Shown here: piece after piece, positions 34,600 to 47,143 of the stretch
Layout: the number at the start of each line of letters is the position of its first letter
How positions within the stretch are numbered: the first letter of the stretch is position 1
Source of the DNA: Syncephalastrum monosporum B8922
Lineage: Eukaryota; Mucoromycota; Mucoromycetes; Mucorales; Syncephalastraceae
Assembly (NCBI GenBank): GCA_000697355.1
Contig: JNEN01000882.1
Location: 1-64,000 of the forward strand
Length of the DNA stretch: 64,000 nucleotides
Direction: 5' to 3'
Notes under the pieces: generated by a model
The model's database searches: none
What the model was told of the DNA's origin: nothing
Seen by the model: the letters and a program-made list of their open reading frames with translations, nothing else
Translations under genes and position numbers: made by a program

Positions 34600-35940
34600 G
34601 ATCTTTGCAAACATTTTGTAAAGCAAGAACGAGGAGTTGGTCTCGCAGGTGTGAGAAAGAGTCGTGAAAAAATATTTATTGCTACCAAGCATGCTTTGAT
34701 TCTTCCCAAGGAGTCCGGACAGTGGCTCACGGCGACCGGCAAACCCAATCACATTCACGAGGCATGTGACGCGAGCTTGGAAGCGCCTTGGTAACGACTG
34801 CGTTGATCTTTACTTCTTGTGTGGCCGACGATACGTATGTATTATTCTTACTTCGACCCTGCCTCAGGTTCTCATATATCCTAATCATCGTACTAAATGC
34901 AGTCCTATTGAAGAAACAATCAAGGCCACGACCGAAAGGGCTAGGTAATTAATACTTTGGTACCTCTACTGCATGCAGCGCCGAGACGCTGCGCCGCGCT
35001 CACGCTGTCCACCCCATCACCGGCGCTCCACGTTAAATACTCCTCTCGAAAGATTGGCATTGAACAAAACGGCCTCCTAGACACCTGCCGAGAGCTCGGT
35101 GTTGCTATTGTGGCATAGAACTTTGGGAAAAAAATATTCAGGATATATTCAGAAAAAATTCAGATGTTCAGATGTTCAATTTCATCGATTTTTGAATATG
35201 TACTGAATATGTTTTGAACACGGGTTTGAATATATTCTGCAGACGTATACAGCAGATATTCAAAAAGTGAATATAACGTATATATCTATACTTATAGCCA
35301 TTCCATTCGACGTATTTGATAATTACATTCTTTCTGAAATAGCGAATGACTTTATTTCGGCTATGCAGTGTCCATACATGTACGCAAAAGGAGTGTTTTT
35401 GTAATATATAGCTTCACATCGGCGGGCATTTATCGTCTTTTAGATATACATACTCTACCGTAATCACCTTATTTATTATCCTCCCTATATCACAAGAAGT
35501 GGTTTTTTCTTTTCCTGTTTCTTTAACGCCCACTGCATCTTCCATTTATTTACTTAGCTCCTCACTCGGTCAAGACTTCCTGACGAGTGCGATCAAGTCG
35601 TGTAATGACTTCAGCGAAACCGATTCTCGCTGTTGTCACTCTAGATTACACGTTGCGAACTTCCAAAGGGGTCTGGATAATTTTCAAGCAAATCCAGACT
35701 CTCGGTGAGCGCAAGGGCAGCAGTGCTCCCAACTCACGCTTGCTTGGCTCCTCACTCAAGACAATGGCGCCTGTGTTATTCCCGGTAGCACCTCAAAGTT
35801 GAGAATCTGGAGTCGAACGTGGGCACTGTAAAAGTAAGCTCACGTATGAGCAAGTTAGAGAAATGCGTAAGATCCTGAACGCTATTTCTATCACCGGTGA
35901 CCGTTACACCGAGGCCCTTCTGGCCATGGAGGCTCGAGTA
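34600..35940 (+). pseudogene. Decayed aldo/keto reductase gene (AKR superfamily)
   Basis: Pieces of one AKR protein can be read in order but in different frames. They are: KIFIATKHA (from 34700), ASLE then RLGNDCVDLYFLC after an extra base near 34783, SPIEETIKA (34909-34935), SAETLRRAHAVHPI (34978-35018), then NGLLDTCRELGVAIVA after another extra base near 35021, ending in a TAG at 35116-35118. The C-terminal half resumes at 35566: SSLGQDFLTSAIKS, LTLAWLLTQDNGACVIPGS, VENLESNVGTVK and KLTYEQVREMRKILNAI...YTEALLAMEA, again with frame changes. The order and spacing match NADPH-dependent aldo/keto reductases of the YakC/AKR13 type. About 450 bp of AT-rich sequence separates the halves. With at least three frame changes and an in-frame stop it cannot encode an intact enzyme. 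Confidence 0.8.
35119..35565. other. AT-rich insertion inside the aldo/keto reductase pseudogene
   Basis: About 447 bp, very AT-rich, with repeated words of the type ATTCAGA, TTGAATAT and GATGTTCA in its left third. It lies where the intact protein would read VAYSPLGRG, so it splits a conserved motif. I see no clear terminal inverted repeats or long target-site duplication. Confidence 0.45.
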
Positions 35941-36190
35941 GAGAGGCTTTACTTTATAGACACATATTATTGTGCTGAGAGGTAGAGAGCAAATACCACC
36001 TTTTTGAAACGTATATAAAGTAAGGAAGTTCAGGCTGTTCCCCATAGGATAGCGCTTTGTTGGATATACATATTTGCAGTGCAGATGTCATGCCCTGAAG
36101 GCCCAGCCAATGATTTGTGACTTGAGATTTTGCTGGTGGGTTGCTCTTCTTTCCTTTCAGCTCGCGCGATCTTTTATTGCCAGATCTTTG

Positions 36191-38813
36191 ATGTATCGTC
36201 CTCCGCCTCACCCATTTTCCCCTACTCAGGTATGTACTGGAGACAACAACAATTTGAATGAGTATATTGAGAAGAGCTGCTTTTGGCAGGGCCCCGGTTT
36301 TCAAGGCAGCCCGCCTGTCTCGCCTCCCGCAGGCGGCGCCCCTTGGCAGCAACCGCCGCAACAGCCACCTCCGTCTGCTTCAAGCTCGGATGTCGGATCG
36401 CCTGCTTCTACTGTACGTGGCTATATACATTGATTCTCGATTACTGATTGTCGTCCTCGATTAGCCTGTTTGGAAGGAACATCAAACACCGGAAGGGCGC
36501 AAGTACTGGTTCAATACAGCGACGCGACAGAGTACGTGGGAAAAGCCAGAGGAACTGCTGACTCTGGAAGAGAAGGCATTGATGAGTTGTCCTTGGAAGG
36601 AATACAAAACTCCGGAAGGCAAAACCTATTACAGTCATGTCAAGACAAAAGAGTCGCGGTGGTCAATGCCACCTGAGTATCAAGGTAGCTATATTCAACG
36701 TCCTTTCTTTGGCACAGTCGACTGAAAAATCGTAACTCTTCACGGTAGAATTGGTTGATCGTATGAAGAAGGCAAAGGAGATGGCTGAAATGTAAGTATG
36801 GATGACGAGTTCCTAGGAAAGTTGTATTAACACTACGAGTAGGCGCCCTAATCCATCGCCTGCGACGCCTGCGACGCCCACGTCGTCGACTTCTACTCCG
36901 GTAAATGCTACACCCGAAATAGATCCTCGACGTCAGATCCGACAACCACCACCTAGCGCAGCTCTTTTGTCGCAAGCACCGGTCGTTGAGTTCGCTACCA
37001 AAGACGAAGCCGAAAAAGCCTTTAACAAGTTACTGAAAGAAACGGTAATAACGATCTACAATGTTGAACCTACCCGTCTGACACTACCTAGGGAGTGAGA
37101 CCGGACTGGACTTGGGAGCAGACCATGCGTGCTATCATCACGAATCCCATGTACAGAGCCCTCAAGACGATCGGTGAGAGAAAGGCAGCTTTCCAGGCGT
37201 ATGTGGAGCGCGAAGGCAAGAAAGAGCGCGTAAGTTGTCAGGGGGGGTCGCATATATCTATCGATCGGCGTCGAGCTCATCCATCTCTTAGGAATTGAAA
37301 GAGGAAAGAGAGACAAAGCAGCGTCTGACGTTTACCCACATGCTCGAAAACGCCAAAGAAATCAAACCCTATACGCGATACCAGACAGCCGTCAAACTGC
37401 TCGGAAACCACCCTGCCTTTACACAAATCAAATCGGACGCACAGCGGGAGCAGTATTTTGACGAATATGTGAGCGGACTGCAACGCCGCGAGAAAGATCG
37501 TTTGCGAGAACTGCGGAAAGCAAGCATGGAGGCATTCGCGCACCTTTTATCCAGTATCCCCGAGATCAAATTTGACACGACCTGGAAAAAGGCACAAAGC
37601 ATCTACATGAGCCATCCTGATTTCGAACGGCCAGGTGCGTTCGAGGGCATGGATATGCTTGATTTTCTTTCCGTCTACGAGGACCACATGCGCGTGATGT
37701 GGCAAGAGCCTGAAGCACAGATGGAAAAGATGGTGCGAGCGCAGCGAAGAAATGCACGCAAAGCTCGTGATGGCTTCAAGGTAAAATCTGGATAGACTCG
37801 ATATCGTGTCGACAAGGGCTAACGGTTGAACGTGTCGACAGATTCTGCTGGGTGAGCTCATTGAAAAAGGCGTGGTCAATGCTCGGTCCATGTGGAAAGA
37901 AGTTTACCCTCATTTGAAGGACGACGAACGTTATCTCGCTCTGATCGACAACATCGGTTCCAATGATTCATCACCTCTGGATATCTTTTGGGACGTTTTG
38001 GACGATTTGGACGAGCAGCTCTACCAACAAAAGAAGATCGTATACGACGTATTGAAGGTAAGCCTTGACCCATTGAATATGAACATCTATTCATGATTTC
38101 CTGCAGAACTACGACTTTGAGGTGGCAGTGGACACGACCTTTGAAGACTACATGGCCATTTTGGAGAAGGATAGCGAGAACAAGAACCGCGTAACTGAAG
38201 CGAACCTGAAGATTATATTTGAACATGTACGTTGATAGAAAGGTCACCATCATGTGTGCTCATGTGTCCTTTTAGCTGCAAAACAAAGCGATTCACCGGC
38301 AGAAGGAGGAGAAACGGAGACAAGAAAGAAAGCTCAAGAAGAAGATGGATGCACTCCGTTATGCCATGAAGCACGTACAACCTGAAATTGGTGTCGACGA
38401 GACCTTTGAAGCGGTGCGGCCACGGATTGAAAGCCTTCCGGAATTCCAAGCGATCGAGGATGAACAAGCCCGTATCGACGCTTTTGAGAAATACATGAAG
38501 CGACTCAAGGTAAGACACAATCACCACGTATGCGAGAGTGGCCTTGTTCATCCCTGAATAGGAGAAGTCGGAACAAGACGAGGAAGATGAGGAAGGCATG
38601 ATCAAGGAAGACGAGGATGCACCTCATGCACGGTCTCACAGCACCAGCAGACGGCACGGTAAACAGTCTCGAAAGGACTCTGACCGGGAAAGTGAGTATA
38701 GCGAAGATCCGCGGAGAAAACGTCAAAAGCAGTACACACGCGAGGGCGGCTTCTCGAGTGCAGAAGAAGGCGAAGCCTTGGACCAATATGAAAATGATCC
38801 GCGCCGTCGTTAA
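36191..38813 (+). CDS. PRP40: Pre-mRNA-processing factor Prp40 (WW and FF domains, 691 aa)
   Basis: Eleven exons: 36191-36229, 36290-36412, 36465-36684, 36749-36791, 36843-37044, 37092-37229, 37292-37780, 37842-38057, 38107-38226, 38276-38509, 38562-38813. Two WW domains come first ([15 protein letters not shown]...STWEKP and [15 protein letters not shown]...SRWSMP), both in one exon. Then a series of FF domains (residues about 190-590; for example [18 protein letters not shown] and [18 protein letters not shown]). The C-terminus is a charged KR/DE tail with an RS-like patch. Prp40 is a U1 snRNP protein that bridges the 5' splice site to branch-point factors. The domain order and length match the family. 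It fits a genome with many introns. Confidence 0.94.
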
Positions 38814-38927
38814 TGTGCTAAGAAATAAAACAATACACCAATTTCAATACATATGCGGAAAGGGAAATCCAGTTACATTTTCGGGCGTGTGCTGCACTTT
38901 TTTTTTTTTTTCTTTCTTATTCACCAA

Positions 38928-40764
38928 ATGACAACAGCACAGGAGATCCTCGAGAGCCAGTTTCCGGGCAGATCTAAACAGATCGCTACGCTCCTTCGTG
39001 AAATGCAGCCTGTACGTGTACGCAGCGTGGATTGAACAGTGACTCAGTCCTGAATGGAAACAGGGTACGGGCGATGCACAGCCGTCCAGCATCTTCGTCT
39101 ACGGACACCCCTCGTCGGGCAAAACGAGCGTGGTTAAAGCTGTCATGGAGCACACGCTACCACGCACTCAGTGGGCCTACATTAACTGTGTCGAGTGCCA
39201 TACGCCTCGTCTTATCTTTGAACATGCCCTGAATCAGTGGTGCGATTGGTCTCCTTCCTTTCAGAACAACTTTACAGGCGTATGTCGCGTCGAAAATATC
39301 CATCAGTTTATACGCGCTATCCAGGACGGTGTCAACATTGACGAAAACACCAACATCAAGTTCGGCGACGATAAAACACATTATCTGGTGCAGTCATATA
39401 AACCCCTCTCTGCTTCTTTCAACCTTACACATTCTCTCTCTTACACTGCAGATACTCGACCGCGCCGAACGATTACGTGATATGGGAAACACGCTTTTCT
39501 CCGTGCTCCTTCGACTTTCTGAGATGGTACAAAAGAAGAAAAGACAAATGTCGGCGATGGGCTCATATGTTGATATGTAGAGCGGCAAAAATATCTGCGT
39601 GATCATGCTTAGCACGATCGTATTTGAGAAGTTTCGCTCCAAGGGCGGTGCCTACTTTGTACCTCAGATTATACGTTTCCCAGAATATACCAAGGACGAG
39701 ATCTTGCGGATTCTCCAGCTCGACTTTAGAGCGTCAGGACGACGGATACCAGTCGAAACACAGCACGACGACGACGACGACGACGACGACGAAGAGAACG
39801 CATCATCGAATGAACCCAAATACATCGAACTCGACTCCGAGTTCTTTGCCGTGTTCGCCGAACAGATCTATCAGATCTTCCATCTGAACTGTAAAGACTT
39901 GAACGAACTGCGCTACATCACCGCCTTATTGCTACCCATCTACATTAAGCCGTTGCGAGACGGCCGAGGTAATGCCAATTACGGTTGAGTCGCTAAGCCC
40001 AGCTAAGACGAACCCTCCTTTACAGCACAAAAGCACGAGACATACAAGCTGTCCAAATATTCCCAACCCTACTTTGCACAGACGCTGGACAAGCTGTATC
40101 TACGGGAAATCTCGAGTGCAGAATGGGGAAAAGAGACACGACGGATCCAGGACGCCAAGGATACCACCCAGGTTGACACATCATTTACGGCGCGATCACG
40201 AAGAGGTAAACGGTGTTACCAGGAGGTGCGGTGGGTAGGCTCACTTAGTGGAACCTCTTAGGCGATTTTGAGCTCCCTTATTACACAAAGTTTCTGCTGA
40301 TTGCGGCCTTCCTGGCATCCTATAACCCGCCTCGGTATGATGTGCGTTATTTCTCAAGAAATGCCGAGGAACGGCGGAAAAAGCGAGGCGGTGGTGCGGC
40401 CAAGAGCAAGGAAATGAAAAACCTAGGTGGCAAGGTAGGTCAATCGAGTGTGGTGGAAGGGCTTCATATATATATGAAGACATGGTTTTCGTAGATGCGA
40501 CCGCAGCTGCTGGGACCCAAAGCATTCCCGGTGGAGCGTATGCTGGCCATCTTTTACAGTATCATCGACAACTCGCTGGAAGATACGATCAATATCCAAA
40601 TGCAGCTGACGAGCTTGACAACGCTGCGGTTACTGGTGCGCGCCAACAATATGGACCGCCTGGATGCGGCCAAGTACAAGTGCAACGTAGGATTCGATTT
40701 CATCAAGGCAGTCGCAGCCAGTGTGCGATTTGAGATTGGCATGTATTTGTATGACTTTTCTTGA
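38928..40764 (+). CDS. ORC5: Origin recognition complex subunit 5 (497 aa)
   Basis: Seven exons: 38928-39011, 39064-39387, 39452-39526, 39581-39968, 40026-40205, 40262-40434, 40495-40764. AAA+ fold: sensor start [12 protein letters not shown], Walker [13 protein letters not shown] (residues about 41-52), [13 protein letters not shown] and Walker B-like [14 protein letters not shown]. An Asp run from a GAC repeat (residues about 210-217) is an insertion between subdomains. The C-terminal half ([17 protein letters not shown], then [19 protein letters not shown] and [11 protein letters not shown]) is the conserved Orc5 C-terminal winged-helix region. Orc5 binds ATP and helps load the MCM helicase at origins. 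Its stop is 51 bp from the stop of the convergent NUS1 gene. Confidence 0.93.
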
Positions 40765-40815
40765 AGCAGAGAGGGTTATGCAATACGTAGTGAATATATG
40801 TATTTTGTCTTAGTT

Positions 40816-42047
40816 CTATCGTCCGCATCTTTGTTCGACTTTGGAATATCTGTACAGTGTCTTTGCGAAAAGATGGTAATCCAGATGGTGGTATTGAGGT
40901 TCATGTCTACAGAAGGATGGAAGACGAGTAAATTAAATTTTCCAGCACAGCATGGAAACGAGGTGAGGGGGGCCGGGGGACGTGAGGGGTGATGAAAGAC
41001 ACATACATGAATTCTGTCAACGGAATATGCCAAGGCGGGAAGCCGTCCAATGAAAGATAATTATGTGGCAGACCGTCGTACACAAGCATCAAGTCCGGAT
41101 CCGACATTGTTTCGTCTATGCGCACGTGAATATTTGCAACAGTGAGGAGGATCCGTTTTTTTTTTGTTTTTAATTACCGTGAACAAGCGTATCGATCATC
41201 TGAAGGTCGATCTGTGAGCTTGGAATGCCCTTTTCTATGATCGACTGGGTGAGACGAGCGAGCTGATTGCGACCGTCTTTGGAGGAGAGGATAGAGAATT
41301 TGAGGGCTGAATAGAATGCATTAGGAAAGAGAAAAAAATAAATCAGTCCGGATGTAAGAAATGAAATGAGATATGTGAGTATGTGCGTATGAAGGTATGT
41401 ATGAATGTATGAATGTATGTATGTGTATGTATGTTTGTACCTGGACCTAATTTAGTCGAGCCTGGCTGGCTGGTATGCATCCAGCGATGCAGGCACGCTG
41501 ACTGGCGCTTGACTATTTCATTTGCCTTGGCCTGTAGCTCGCCTGTGCAGTCATAGACCGAGAGGCGCTCGACACCCATTTCCCAAGCCCAGCATGAGGC
41601 CTCGCATATTTCACTTGCAATTTGATTCCACGATCGGTCAGTGTCCGTCATGTCGCTCGAGATGAGGAGGGCCAGGTGGGCTGGTACTTTACTCAGACAG
41701 GATCGATCGTGTGCAATTCGCTCTCGAAGCTGCTTGCCTGCTAGAGGAGCGGACGCAGTCCAGCGACGCACGAGAGCGGTCCGTGCCGTTTTGAAGGCAA
41801 TGGCGAGCAGGTATAGTAACTGAATGACATGGAGAGTGATGTAGCATAGGGCGTTAATGACGGGACTGGAGGGAGCAGGCTGTGGCGAGCGACGGAGACG
41901 ATGGTGGTTGTGGCGGGTAGGGTTGTCGTGCAGAAGAGGCGGTTGCGGCTGGGAAATGAGCTGGAGGGACGAAGGTTGCTGTGTGGCTACGGGCTGCGAC
42001 TTTGCTTTTACACTGTCATTGACGGTTGTGAGCGTTGCAGTCGCCAT
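40816..42047 (-). CDS. NUS1: Dehydrodolichyl diphosphate synthase complex subunit Nus1 (NgBR-like, 311 aa)
   Basis: Four exons read from 42047: 42047-41441, 41306-41178, 41115-41007, 40906-40816. The N-terminus is Pro/Gln/His-rich with a hydrophobic membrane segment (INALCYITLHVIQLLYLLAIAF, residues about 64-85). The prenyltransferase-like part has VPAHLALLISSD, CWAWEMGVERLSVYDCTG, DPDLMLVYDG and LDGFPPWHIPLTEF. The last exon ends in YRYSKVEQRCGR, carrying the C-terminal RxG motif that in NgBR/Nus1 contributes to the cis-prenyltransferase active site. Nus1 pairs with a Rer2/DHDDS-type subunit to make dolichol for glycosylation. An in-frame upstream extension to 42287 exists; the conserved-looking start is at 42047. 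Confidence 0.9.
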
Positions 42048-42725
42048 CTCGCACACTGAAAGGAGTAGAAATGGTGGAAGGAGCGAAAAGGAAAGGACAA
42101 AAGGAACAAAGGGAGAAAAGAAAAAGAAAAGAAGCCAAGAGAAGAGAGGCGGGGAAGTCCAAACGAATTTACCCTCTGAGCAGCACCCTTTTCTGTACGC
42201 TCTGCCTTTTTGACACCGCACCGCACGCACGGATATCAACCGTTCACTTATTTTTAGCAACATGCCCTTTAAAATAGACACACACATCTATCCGACCAAG
42301 ACCATTATGTACACTCATACTCGAGCTTCTTGTAAGAATATTCTCTAGAAGAATAATGCTGAAGAATACCCATGTACTACTACTTCTATTTCACTACACA
42401 TGGATCTCCTTTATGTTGTGTTGTATGGGAGTCACGTGCTTAGCAGCATCAATACCTGAATGTCTGAGAATCTACGAGGAATACGTCCCTGAGCATGCGA
42501 TGTACAGAGCGCGATGGTTATTACGAACGGACCATGAGCCGTTATCATGTAACGTAATCCATGTATAGCATGAGTGAACCGACCCAGATGGTCTAAGCGT
42601 GCAATGTGACTTTGTGTAAAATAGTCACGTCGTTGAGAAGTTCGACTGCAAGTCAGTATGTAAGTGAAGGTAAAAGAGTACTGTAGTTTGTATTGACAAA
42701 ACAAAGGAATAATTATAGGTCGGCA
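42048..42725. other. Region between NUS1 start and MAPKKK stop (both minus strand)
   Basis: Upstream region of NUS1. A plus-strand 70-codon frame at 42356-42568 begins with hydrophobic residues but has no other support. Confidence 0.5.
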
Positions 42726-45700
42726 TTATTGCTCATTAGTGGTAGTCTTAGCGTTTAGGTTTTTCATGTACTCCTTGAATTTGAAAGATGGGTCTTGCCG
42801 CACAAAGGGATGGACGAGAAGATCAGCCGCAGTAGGTCGCTCTTCAGGGTTGATAATGAAGCATTGTTTGAGGAAGTCAGTTGCTTGTTCCGAGACGCCT
42901 TCCGGCAACGGCGGTGATTGGTATTTTCCGAGCTAGAATGAGAAAACAGTATCAGAGATAGAGCTCCTAATTTGCTAGATATTATGTCACTTACACTATA
43001 GAGTGCTGCCAGCATATTCAAATCCAACCAGGGATGGTTGCCACTCAGCATCTCTATTACGGTACATCCAAGACTCCTATAGGCGCCAAATTGTGAGTAA
43101 CATTACCAACGCATACCTGAAAAATAAATCTTACCAAATATCAATCTTGGCACTGTATGACGATCCTTTGACAACCTCGGGCGCCATCCAGAAAACTGTA
43201 CCCTTCATTAACGTATTTGAATTGGGGTCGTAGGCTTCATCCTGGCCACTCGGCTTGGATAAACCAAAGTCGGTAATCTTGCAAACACCATTCTGATCCA
43301 CCAAAATGTTTCCAGCTTTGATGTCCTAAGGGTCGAGCGAAAAAAAAGAAGAAACAGAATATATGAATAATCTTCCCTCAAAACTCTCTTTTTGTATGCA
43401 CTTACCCGATGCATGATATTGCGATCATGGAGATACTCCAAACCAAGCAAGATCTGCCGTGTAAAGAAGCGGACAAGCACCTCCTCAAACCGGCCATTCT
43501 TGTTCAGCGCACTGAGGATACTGCCACCGGGAACGTATTCGAGAAAGATATGGATATGGCCTTCTTCTTCGTCATAGTCATAGCCAAGATATTGCACAAT
43601 ATTCTCGTGATCGAGATCTTCTAGGAGCGAGATCTCGCGGTACAGCGAGTCGACCGCATCCTTCATCTTGGCGTTGAGCATATCCGACTTGGTCTTTGGC
43701 AAGTCCACTTGCTTGACAGCAATCCATTCACCGGCTGCCACGTTCAGTGCGTGGTACACGCGGCCGAACGAGCCGCGGCCAATCAGCTCACCTCGCATCC
43801 ACTGCATTTTGGTCGGCACGGGTTTGTCGCCTGTCTGTTGAGCGACCGCCGCGCCCTGGCCGTCCAATGCCATGCCGGGCTTGACTTGCTCCACCTTACG
43901 GCCCCACATCTTGGTACTCCGCCGACGCAGGATGTGGTTGACGCGGATGACATTCATGGCCTGGCGCCAGTTCTTGTGCGCTTCCTTGGCAACGACACGC
44001 ACCGACTTCTTGTGGCCTTGGAGACGGCGGGGGGCAGGAGAAGGTGTCGTCGCGACAGGATTCGCCTGCTGACCTGGCTCGATCACGATCTCCTTGTCGA
44101 GATCATGCCCAGGCAGGTACTTGTCGATGTCGCGATACAACTTCTCCACAGAGGGACGCTCGCCCCAAGGCTCTTCTTCGACCTCGACATCGTGTGTTGC
44201 TGAGATGGGTGAATTACTACTGTTGGCTGAAACAGGCGTGCGTTGTCGGGGTGTCCGTGGTGAGAGCCGGCTGTGTTCACCAGCCGTGTCGTTCGAGGGG
44301 ATTTGGATATGCAGGTGACGGTTGTTACGGGAGCGGGAGGAGGGAGATGGCTCGTCATGAAGCGAGAGACCTTCCACGGTGTCGTCGGGCGGAATGTGGG
44401 GCAGGGGTTTCGTGGCTGCAAAGTGGACGGAGCGTACACCGTCTTCTCGAACTTGCCGAACGTTACCGCGGCTGTCCGCTTCAGTGATCGTTGACAGCTG
44501 CTCCTCCGAGGGCTGTCGTCGGTGGCGACGCTTCAGGTTCTCCATGGACATGGTCGGCCGCGGGCGCGGTGACGCCTTGGTCGTGTTGCTCATGGCCGGC
44601 GATGAATGGGCCGTGGTGGTATCTTCCTCCTCATCCACTGGCCACAGGTCACCATGCGGAGAATCCGTCTTGTCACTGTTACCGGACTTTTGGCTGCTTG
44701 TTGACGGAGGAACAGCCCAGAGCTGGACAGGAGGCGCATGGCTGCTGGACCCGTCGTCGCTCACAGTCACATCGTCGGCCCGTGTGCCACCGCTTGCAGT
44801 CGAGGCAGCATCCGATGCTGCTCGTGCACGCTGCCGCTGAGGCGGCACCGCCCACATGGAAACAGAAGGTGCAGGTTTCTCGGTATCTTCCGTAGGCTTT
44901 CTCGGTGGTACGGCCCAAAGCGAGGTCGAGGACGGCGCAGCTTTCGAAGCGGAGCCGTTGACGCTGCTCGCACTGCTGACGCCACTGTCCACTGGAAACT
45001 CTTCCCTGGTATCGGTCGAAGTTGACGAGGAAGGATGCTGCGGACGAACCGCCCATAGCTCGGTATGCGGCTGTGCATAATGCTGCTCAGGCGAGCTCAC
45101 AAAATCGGCCGAGCCTGTGCTTCTGCCTGACGAGCGCTTGTAGCTTCGTTCAAAGTAGCCGCTGTCGCCCGCGTTCTCTTCAGCTGGTGTCGTAGGGTTG
45201 GATCGTAAGCCTGTGTTGAAGCCATGTCCGTTCGATCGCAGCGTGGCATCTTTGAGTGGCGAGCTGGAGATGACAGGGCTATGCCGAGGACTAGAACCCT
45301 CTGCGTGCTGCATGAAGCCTGCCTGAGGAGGTTGGTGCTCGTAGTGGTCCGCATTCGAGGTGCCGTTGTTCATTGAAGACGATCCATAATAGGCATGGTC
45401 CGGTTGTCGCTGATACGGAGTAGTAGGTTGACTGTAAAGTAATGTATGCGTGTGTGAGTGAGAAAAGCTGACTGACCCACCTATAGATTTGTCACGTACC
45501 GGTGATAACCGTAGTTATAGTTTCCAGGCACTTCATGATTGGCATAGAGGCCATTGCGATCGAGCGCATAGGGGGGAGCCACCTGATCGACAGGCATAAC
45601 GAGTACCTGATCGACAGGACGCTCGTCTGACATTTGACATATACGCACGAGATCCTCATCACTCAGTGGTGCAACTATCATGCATGATCAGTACAACTGG

Positions 45701-47143
45701 CGATCAAGAGTCCGTTCATCTTTGACTTACAGTAGCGGTCGCCTTGGTCGTCATAATAAACTATCCCATTTTCATGGTAATACAAATAGTTTTTGTGATC
45801 TCCATCAAAGCTCATCTTTTTAAGGATAGCGCTCTTGATGGCCAGGGGATCGTTCATGTCGGTGACCGTCAAACTGTGGAACGTCTGCGAGTCGGTTGTG
45901 ACCTGAATGCGCTGCTCCCGAGCAACAGGGTGACGACGCTGTTGGTGAGGCTGATGCGACGGGTTCGTCTGATGGGTCTGGTGGGACTGATGCGATGGGT
46001 GAGACGGCTGGTAAGGTGGGTGTGATGGCGGGGCTGGGTGCGAAGGGTGGGACTGAGGCTGAGGGGCGTGGACTGTCTGCTGCTGCTGCTGCTGCTGAGA
46101 TGAAGACGGCTGGGGTGGATGGTATTGAGGATGATGAGGCTCCTGATTCTAACAATGAAAGTAAGATCGAGTATCCAGGCACATGTATAAGATATGCGAA
46201 ACGTACCTGGCGAACATACTTGCCAGCAATCTTCCAGCCTCCTTTCGGATCATTAGGATGTGCTCTCGGGCTTATCGGGCTGTGGGCCCATTCTGTTCCA
46301 TTCGCACTCGTAGCAGCAGATATACCGATGGGAGCGGGTATGCTAGGCGCCGCTGCACCGGTGGTGGACGCACCATAGCGGCCGACGTTCAGGTAATCTG
46401 AGCCGGAACTGCTTCCACTTGCTACACTTGCGGCGCCAGTGGGAGTGGCCGCGGCAGAAGGGCCGGGCCGCCTGCCAATGGGGATAGCAGACACATCATA
46501 ATTCAAAGCATTGACGTATTTCGAGATTTGCTGAGGACTCGACGATTTGCGCTCAGGAATGAGAGGCCGAATCCGAGCAAAGTCTTCCATCGGTGTCAGA
46601 CCCGGGCTGCGATTGGATACGTAGGCTGTCGACGGCGCTAAGCGACTCGGAAGCTGTGCCGAAGATGAGGCGGTTGGTCGAGCGAACTGATTCTGATTCT
46701 GTGCTGCAAGAGACCCATCGCCAAACGTCTATTAGCCGCGTGAACGTTAGAGCGAAGTGCACGAAGGGTTAAATGTCAAATTACTCGCGAACCGAGGGCT
46801 TACCTGAGACGCCGCAGGGTCATTATTGCGCAGTGCCTGAATGCTCATGGCAAGACGCCAAATCTCGTTAGGGGGCATGCCGGATCTGCGCAACAGAGAG
46901 TTGGCATCGGTGACAGACAAGCTGAGGAAATGATGGCCATGGAGGTTATTTTCTGAATGGAAAGGTGGGTGAGTGAGCTCGACTCGGGCGCGTCATCTGG
47001 TGAGGTGTACCTTTGAATGGACGGACCGCATTCTGCCAATTGTTGTCGTCTAGCCAGCGCAAGACCTTTTCGAGGGGCCAGTCGGAGCCTTGAGCATTGT
47101 CGTAGGTGCGATAGCTCAGTTGGTGCTTTGTGTCGACTGACAT
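42726..47143 (-). CDS. MAP kinase kinase kinase, Bck1/Ste11-like, with SAM and Ras-association-like regions (1288 aa)
   Basis: Nine exons read from 47143: 47143-47011, 46952-46804, 46698-46207, 46142-45731, 45674-45500, 45431-43406, 43325-43135, 43076-42995, 42932-42726. SAM-like domain at residues about 20-90 (WPLEKVLRWLDDNNW, GHHFLSLSVTDAN). A Gln/His/Pro-rich spacer follows, then a Ras-association-like fold (FHSLTVTDMNDPLAIKSAIL, DEDLVRICQ; residues about 355-430). A long disordered region contains five copies of an [LM]WAVPP-type motif (residues about 579-720). The kinase domain (about 999-1270) has GRGSFGRV, the lysine in IAVKQVDLP, HRDIKAGN, DFG, APEVV and WSLGCTVIEM. It should head the cell-wall-integrity or a related MAPK cascade. 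Head-to-head with MCM3. The start at 47143 is chosen just before the SAM domain. Confidence 0.9.

Noticed and set aside
42356..42568. Plus-strand 70-codon frame with a hydrophobic N-terminus
   Set aside because: No domain, no promoter or splice evidence; hydrophobicity alone is weak support.
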